From positions 930,001-994,000 of the forward strand of contig WBMQ01000012.1 in assembly GCA_016630905.1 (NCBI GenBank): DNA of 64,000 bases, given 5' to 3'. A program made the position numbers and the translations under genes. Positions 57,899 to 64,000 of this stretch are shown here, in pieces (position 1 is the first letter of the stretch; every line of letters begins with the position of its first letter). The notes beneath the pieces are model-generated. The model did no database searches, was not told where the DNA came from, and saw only the letters and a list, made by a program, of their open reading frames with translations. The DNA comes from Capillidium heterosporum. Its lineage: Eukaryota > Entomophthoromycota > Entomophthoromycetes > Entomophthorales > Capillidiaceae.

Positions 57899-60800
57899 AT
57901 GGTTAGCCAACTATCGACCGTACAGCAGACGTTGTTCACGATACTACAATTCCTTTTCCTTGGGAACTTCAACACCTTCTACGCCACCCTATGTAGAGCT
58001 ATAGCCAGCTCTCCGCACTATTTTCGAAGAAACGAGGGAGCTAGAGTAGGCGAAATATCAATTGAGGAAGCAATAGTAAACCTGCCAAATTTAAAATTTC
58101 TAACGAATGCAATTAGACCAACGCTATAATGAACAAAGGTATTGACTTCGAAAGAGCTAAAAAGAACTTGGAGGACGTCTTGAATTCCAATGAGTTTAAA
58201 CTGATCTTACCCCTTCTCAAACCAGACATTCGGATTCTTGTCGAACAAAAGTTGCTGCAAATTCTAAATGATCCAACCGCATGCAAAAAAGTTGCTTTGA
58301 CTTTTCCAAGTGAAGTGAGCAATTCCAAGGAGCTTTTGTTTGGGTATAGGCGAAGTAATTGGTGTTCCAATAAATCGCTAACTTCAATTAGATGTATCCA
58401 TATTTGAGAGAAATCGCTATAGACACGATTTAGCTATCTACGCTCGTAAAAGGAACCTTGATAGCTACTTAGTTTATGGAAACGTAATTTTTTTAAAAAA
58501 ACTAATGCTAACTCTAGGTATAGGCTATCATATTGAGAGGACACAATAGGTCAATCTACAATCTGACATTTGACCATGCTAGTTTAAGATTATTTACGGT
58601 AAGGAATATTTAGTTAAATTTGATATTGATATATTCCCAGGGCTGTAATAAGGGCACCATTAAAATATGGTGCCTTAGAACGTATAGACTTATCCATTCT
58701 TTACGCGGCCACAACTCGCCTATAAATGCATTTGAACTGAGTCAAAACGGTAAGTATCTTTTATCCTGTGATGAGGAGGGGTTTATAGTACTCTGGGATA
58801 CCGCATATGGGAAAATTTTAGACAAGATCCAAGTGCTTGTAAGTTTTCTTCTTTTAACATTTGATTAATTCAACAGGATGGGGGCGTAACTTCGGTATTT
58901 TTCGTCAACATGGATAAAGGGATCTGCGGTTTCTTTGCTGTTGGTGAGGACTCAAAGTGCTTTTATTATACTTTTACACCGGACAACAAGATTAGTAAGA
59001 GTTGGGTCACTATAGACGGAGCCATCACCAAAGCTGGAAAACTCATTGCCAGTTCCAAAAATTGTACTGGGTCCTTAATTGCCGTCGCTGGTACAGACTA
59101 TATGGTTCATATCGTTGTACCTTCTCCAATCGAACACACTTTAGGCAACACTCTAACGGAAGAAGAGCCAGTAGGTATAGAATGGGGTCATCACCAAGTT
59201 CCGTTCATCTTACATGGTCATACAGATAAAGTAATCGGTCTAGAGTTTAACTCAAAAGGGAACCGACTGGTATCATAGTAAGTAGTTGTATATATTTTAT
59301 TTTGACTTTTTATAGTTCTGATGACTTGACAATACGTGTATGGACTTATGACCCGGTGAATAATGTGTGGTATTGTATAGTTCGTAAGTTTTGTTTTTAA
59401 ACCTAGAACTAATAACAAATCATTAGTTGGCAAAAATATGAGGATGGATGGGTTTGGAAGTAAGATTAGTATCTGACAACAAACTAAAGTAGTAATAGGT
59501 CTATACAGGGAGCCTGAAATTGGAGAAGAATCCCACTTTTCCTTAGATCGACCAAACCATCTTGTGGTCTGTTCTGTCATATGGGCTTACAATGACGAAT
59601 ATATCGTTGCTTCATATAAATCTGGTTGTATTAGGGTAGCTTAGTTTGACAAAATTTATACTAATCTAGTTTAGGTATTTTGTTCCTACACTGGTGAACT
59701 TCTATGCGAAAAGGAGCTATTTCAAGGAGAAGTTTATGTCCTTGGCGAGTGCCCTATAAAGAAGGGCCTGCTCTTTGGAGCCAGCTACAATGGCGCCATT
59801 GCCCTTTTTAATATGAAAACGCTCGAACTAATTAAAAGTAAGTTTTCCATTGAATACACTACTAATCTAATTAGCTTGGGAAAACCTTGGAGAAACTTTC
59901 TATACAGGCGGTTTTTCATCGAAAGGTATATATATATATAATATATGCTTACTCTAGTAGGGAATTACATTGCAGTTGGTAGTGAAAGTGGAGCATGTTT
60001 AGTCCTCAAACAAGTAGAAAACGCCGATATTGTTAGACTTGGTGGCCATATTGAGGATGAATCCTATACCTACGAACAGCATTCAGATATGGATGGGATA
60101 GGCCAATATTTTGCTCAGGATGCAATTTCAATACCTTCGAATACAGACTTCCCTATCGATGGAACTTTGACTGACAGAAATGTATTTATTCTTGATTTTT
60201 TTGATCTAATAATTTGAGTAGAATCTTAATGGGTATGTTCTTAAAAGCTTGAACTTTGAAGATCACCCTGCTGAACTCCAAGCCCCAAAGAACTTTGGTA
60301 CTTTTTTATGTGAGGCTATTATTAACGATATTAGGAGTTGAGTTTACTAATCCAAATTACTACTCTAATGAACATACATTTTTACGGGAGCTGACCATGG
60401 AGCACTTACAATGGTACTTTTCAAATTCCAAAAGCATTTCATACTAACTTAATACCCTTTGACTAGGCCAATTGTTACATCTAAAGAAAAACCAACGATG
60501 TATAGTTTATTTGTATGCACAAACTAAATTTTATAGTTCAAACCTTTTGCCATATTCAAGGTTCCGTCGTAGGTACCAAAGCGAGAATATAGATTATAGA
60601 GCCGATGAAGCGTTCATTAACCAGCCGATCGTTTTGCCGCCATCAGATTCGGATTCGGATTACGTATTTGAAGATGAGTCCGAAAGTGAGTTTGTCGAAA
60701 GTGCCCCCGAAGTGGAAGACGAGCCTGAGGAACGCTACGCACTTCGTAATAACAGGAAGGCAGATGATAATGGCGAAAGTATATATGTTTATGAATCTAG

Positions 60801-63027
60801 CTACGCCTCCGATTCAGATGGACCAACTCAGGTAACTTTACTCATAGCTATTTATCTAAAGTGCGTAAAAGTCCGATAGTGATGAAAGCATGATTCAAGA
60901 AGCAGTTTCGGTAATTTTATTAAATACGCTTGATTTAATATCAGTCTTTAGAGGAAACCCAGAGGGATCATCGAAAGTGACAGTTCTTCGGATTCGGACA
61001 GTGATGAGGCATCGGATTTAGAAATGGAAGATCTCGATAGAATTTTTGCCGAGCTGGGTGCGCTCATCAAATTCCCGCTTCCTTCCAACAGATCTAAAGC
61101 CTCATGGGCTGAAGATGTCATCCAGTCCTGCCTCAATTACATCCCACAGGTTGGCGATAGTGTCGTGTACCTTAAAGCAGATCACCATCGTCATTTACGG
61201 GCAATAGGGGACGGTATTCAAGCAGATAGCTTTAACGAAGAATATAGTACGTTAAAAGATTTAGAAAGCATCCCTGGGCAAGTCAAAGGTATTCAGTTTT
61301 CCATAATTGATGATATACGAACTGCTACTTTTGAGATTGTGACGAATGAATCGGCAGCATTTAAAGTGGCTTTAACTCATACTTCAGCCCACTTTTTGAT
61401 AAGTGGAGAGATGTATACATCAATGAATGCAACTATTTTCAAACAAGGAGATAAAGTAGTTGTAGCTAAAGACCCCCCGATCAATGGACTCGTAAACCAA
61501 AACTACTCTGATGCGAGTTCCAATGTAGATATAGAGTAAATAGTGTATCCTGAGCCAATACTAATGTTTCTTTAGGGTTGAGTATGATGGAGCTATAGAA
61601 AGCTATCCAAAGTCTTTAGTTTTCCTAGCTTCACAGCAAATCCCTTGCAATAGTATCGCTACTAATTGTAATGCTTTTACAGCTGAAGAGTGTGATGTGA
61701 TGTTAGAGGTACTCAAGAAGCTGTACATCGATACAGCCTACGCTCAATTCCGAAAGCAGGTTGACCCTGAGCTTTGCCCAGAGTATTACGGAGAGATTCC
61801 CTGTCCGATCTCCTTGGAGATGGTAACCTCACGACTGTTGAACCGCTATTACAGAAACTTTTCCAGCTTGGCTTTGGATATGCGGCTAATCTTTGAAAAC
61901 GCATTCACCTTCAACGAACCTACTTCATCTATAGTAAAGTCTGCGCAGGAACTCTACGGCGCCTTTTGCAAGCAAATTCACGGTAACTTTTGTATACTTG
62001 CAAAATTTTAATTTAGTTAGGTTTAGGTGGGAAAAGTGGTGACAGCTACGTCCTATACATCCCTAAAGTGGACGGTGATATATTTACGTTAGAGCGGTTT
62101 ACGTTGCGAGAAGCTGTGACCTACTTTGATGGGCTAGGCACCCCTGAAGTTATGTCCCCGACATCTGATACTAGCACTATCATGCCAGCGACCAAGCCTA
62201 AAGGTAGGAACAAGCATACCAAGCCATCAAAGGCGTACAGAAGCAGGAAGAAGGAAGCCTCCGAAGATTCTGAAGAGTATGTCCCAAGTGGAGAAGAGCC
62301 TGAGAGCGATTCAGGATCGTCAATTAAAACTGACCAATCGGAGAAGTCGTTCTTAGTCCACGATAGCGAACCCAACCAAGACTCCCTCTACGTTACCGAA
62401 GACGACTTTATTAGTGATTCTACAGCTGGAAAACGCCCTATGAAGCGACGTTCCAAGCGGAGTTTGGATGAAATCTTCTGCTCGGAAAGTTCAGACGAAG
62501 TTCCCGCTCGAAAAGGTAGGGGTAGGCCAAGGGGTAAAGTCATCCAATCTTCAGAAGATGAGTACATACCAACTGCAAGGAAGAAGGCTTCCGGTAGAGG
62601 TAGACCGAAGAGTAAGGTCCTTGAGTCTTCAGAGGATGAATACGTGCCAACTTCGCGAACCAAGGCTCCCAGCCGCAATACCCGTGGGCGTCGAAGGGTT
62701 GCCGATTCGGGATCCGACGAAGAGTATAGACCTACCGGCTTCAGCACTCGCGGGAATCGGAAGATTGACGACTCCGGATCCGACGAAGAGTACCGACCGA
62801 CCGGCCGTAGTACTCGAGGCACCCGCAGGAACCGAAGGATCAATGACACCGAATCTGACGAGGAGGGTCGACCTACCGGTCGACCCAAGCGTAAGAGCGT
62901 AAAAGTTATTGAAATCAGTGACAGTCAAAGTGAGGAAGAGCTATCGGAACCTTCCGTTGATGATGCAACCGTTCCTGAAGTTAAAGTAAAACGGGGTAGA
63001 GGTAGGCCCAGGAACATTCGGAATTGA
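57899..63027 (+). CDS. BRWD/PHIP-like WD40-bromodomain chromatin protein, 20 exons
   Basis: Twenty exons join in frame to 1457 residues: 57899-58075, 58117-58354, 58392-58483, 58524-58598, 58641-58838, 58877-59277, 59316-59383, 59427-59459, 59499-59635, 59675-59837, 59875-59925, 59961-60181, 60222-60297, 60335-60413, 60467-60499, 60537-60831, 60872-60910, 60952-61535, 61576-61982 and 62021-63027. Introns are 35-53 nt. WD40 repeats cover about residues 170-575 (ILRGHNRSIYNLTFD, GTIKIWCLRTYRLIHSLRGH, SDDLTIRVW). An acidic stretch follows, then a Tudor-like region (IPQVGDSVVYLKADHH, near 850) and one bromodomain (about 1025-1122) with RYYRNFSSLALDMRLIFENA and FNEPTSSIVKSA, matching the first bromodomain of BRWD/PHIP. 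The tail is Ser/Glu/Arg-rich with AT-hook-like GRGRPRG motifs near 1287 and 1446. The family reads histone modifications and serves as a Cul4-DDB1 adaptor in animals; the role here is inferred. Confidence 0.88.
62500..62900 (+). repeat. degenerate tandem repeats in the BRWD-like tail
   Basis: In the coding sequence units of roughly 20-30 codons recur, built from an acidic SSEDEY or SGSDEEY core, a (I/V/R)PTxR/G link and a basic RGRP/STRG segment: SSEDEYIPT, SSEDEYVPT, SGSDEEYRPT twice, and ESDEEGRPT. Such SDE-rich motifs resemble casein kinase 2 sites next to DNA-binding basic patches. Confidence 0.75.
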
Positions 63028-63608
63028 AGGATTATTGGATTGAGTATTTATGAAGTAGAAGTTTAAATAAAAACTGCTATATTGTATGTAATGTAGGTTT
63101 GAGTTTTTATGTATATTTTGTCGTTGGCATAAGTTAATGAAGGTAGTTATATATAAGTATTGCTTTCTATTCAATTCAGGATGGTGTAAATTTCTATTTT
63201 AAAATCTTCAGACAAATTTTTAATTGTCGATTGAAGTAAAGGAGTTACCACCTCCGCCCTCCTGATATTATAAGAATTTACTCTCATTTAAAGAGATCAG
63301 TTTCTAAGTGTGAGAGATAATACATTTCATTTTAGTTTTGACAAAAAAATAGCTATTTTATATTTAAAATTTTCATAATTAGTGAAAAAATGAGCAAATA
63401 GTATCCATTATAATCCAGTATTCCAATCGGAATTACAAAAAAATTGATTGGTCAACTGTCCAACTGATTTTAGAGATCCTATCTAATCAATTCATCGATA
63501 ACTAAAATTCAATCATATTTCTAGATTGATATACAAGTAGGTAGGTCTAAACAAAAATACATCTCTTAACATTGACTAAATTTTATATCTAAAACTTTAT
63601 ATAAAGCT
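63028..63608. other. intergenic region between BRWD-like gene and SDH3
   Basis: AT-rich with no supported gene. Includes the 3' region of the BRWD-like gene and the SDH3 promoter; a pyrimidine-rich patch lies around 63250-63295. Confidence 0.4.
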
Positions 63609-64000
63609 ATGAACAGGTTGATATTGAACTCCTTAAAAGCCAATTTGAATGGTTACAAGCGAAGTAAGCTATCTTTTCAATGCCAAACTAAAATTTGTTA
63701 GCCATTTTCAACCCAAGCCTTGCCAAATTCCAACACCTATCTTCTACTAGGTAAATTTACCAAATATATGGCTTTAATAGTCTTTAATTAGCACCAAACA
63801 ACAAACAAGCCAAGAAACTATAACCGAACACATCAAGCAACTTAAAGCGCAAAGACCTCGCTCCCCCTGGTACATCTATCAGCCCCAAATTACCTGGACT
63901 TTATCTATTGCTAGTCGTATTACTGGTGTTGGAATAGGCTTAGGTATTTTAATAGTATTTACAAGTGACTGAACTATCTACGTCGTTTAGGTTTCTATGG
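63609..64000 (+). CDS. SDH3: succinate dehydrogenase cytochrome b subunit (partial)
   Basis: Exons 63609-63663, 63702-63750, 63792-63943 and 63991 onward join in phase; introns are 38, 41 and 47 nt. The product runs off the window after about 88 residues. It has a basic, Ser/Asn-rich presequence-like N-terminus, then QRPRSPWYIYQPQITWTLS and RITGVGIGLG, the Sdh3 signature before the first membrane helix. Sdh3 anchors complex II to the inner mitochondrial membrane and helps form the ubiquinone and haem sites. Here the usual SPH reads SPW and the usual LHR reads ASR, while the Arg and TG are retained; this is unusual but the rest fits well. Confidence 0.8.

Noticed and set aside
62121-62928. Long minus-strand frames opposite the BRWD-like tail
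   Set aside because: They arise from the repeated acidic/basic codons of the real gene on the plus strand.

Overview
The window looks like nuclear DNA of an AT-rich ascomycete fungus. Evidence for this is a StuA/Efg1-type APSES transcription factor, a SUN-family (GH132) wall protein, mitochondrial genes (octapeptidyl aminopeptidase, Sdh3), and many very short introns of about 35-55 nt with GTAAG-like donors, CTAAC-like branch sites and TAG acceptors. An Atg101 gene, a BRWD/PHIP-type WD40-bromodomain gene and a possible UVSSA relative, none of which budding yeast has, argue against a Saccharomyces-type yeast. I cannot place the species. No rRNA, tRNA or CRISPR was seen.

Layout. 1-4.2 kb: a small family of secreted, four-cysteine proteins (one cut by the window edge, two intact, one broken). 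5.4-7.8 kb: OCT1-like peptidase, three exons. 8.1-10.3 kb: a decayed Tc1/mariner-like DNA transposon with 61-bp inverted ends. 10.3-14 kb: decayed sequence. 14.1-14.6 kb: ERG3 pseudogene. 14.9-16.2 and 24.7-26.1 kb: two F-box-like pseudogenes in opposite orientation whose distal halves are almost identical; the APSES gene (20.1-21.6 kb) lies between them. 16.9-17.9 and 31.2-32.1 kb: two copies of an unknown repeat, the second carrying many C-to-T/G-to-A changes. 26.3-30.1 kb: intact full-length ABCB transporter. 34-34.9 kb: SUN protein. 36.7-40.5 kb: second ABCB copy with six single-base insertions and patches almost identical to the intact copy, followed by a SUN fragment. 43.4-45.5 kb: ATG101 and an aldo/keto reductase, tail to tail. 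45.6-53.5 kb: decayed paralogues, interrupted by a Ser/Thr kinase (50.3-51.5 kb). 53.7-55.1 kb: UVSSA-like gene. 57.9-63 kb: 20-exon BRWD/PHIP-like chromatin protein. 63.6 kb to the edge: start of SDH3.

Overall, compact conserved genes sit in a matrix of decayed duplicates. Short secreted proteins, F-box-like genes, ABCB/SUN genes and the UVSSA-like gene all have broken local copies. Several pairs show a mosaic of near-identical and diverged blocks, which points to gene conversion between nearby paralogues. All multi-exon models were joined by hand and checked only for phase and reading frame.
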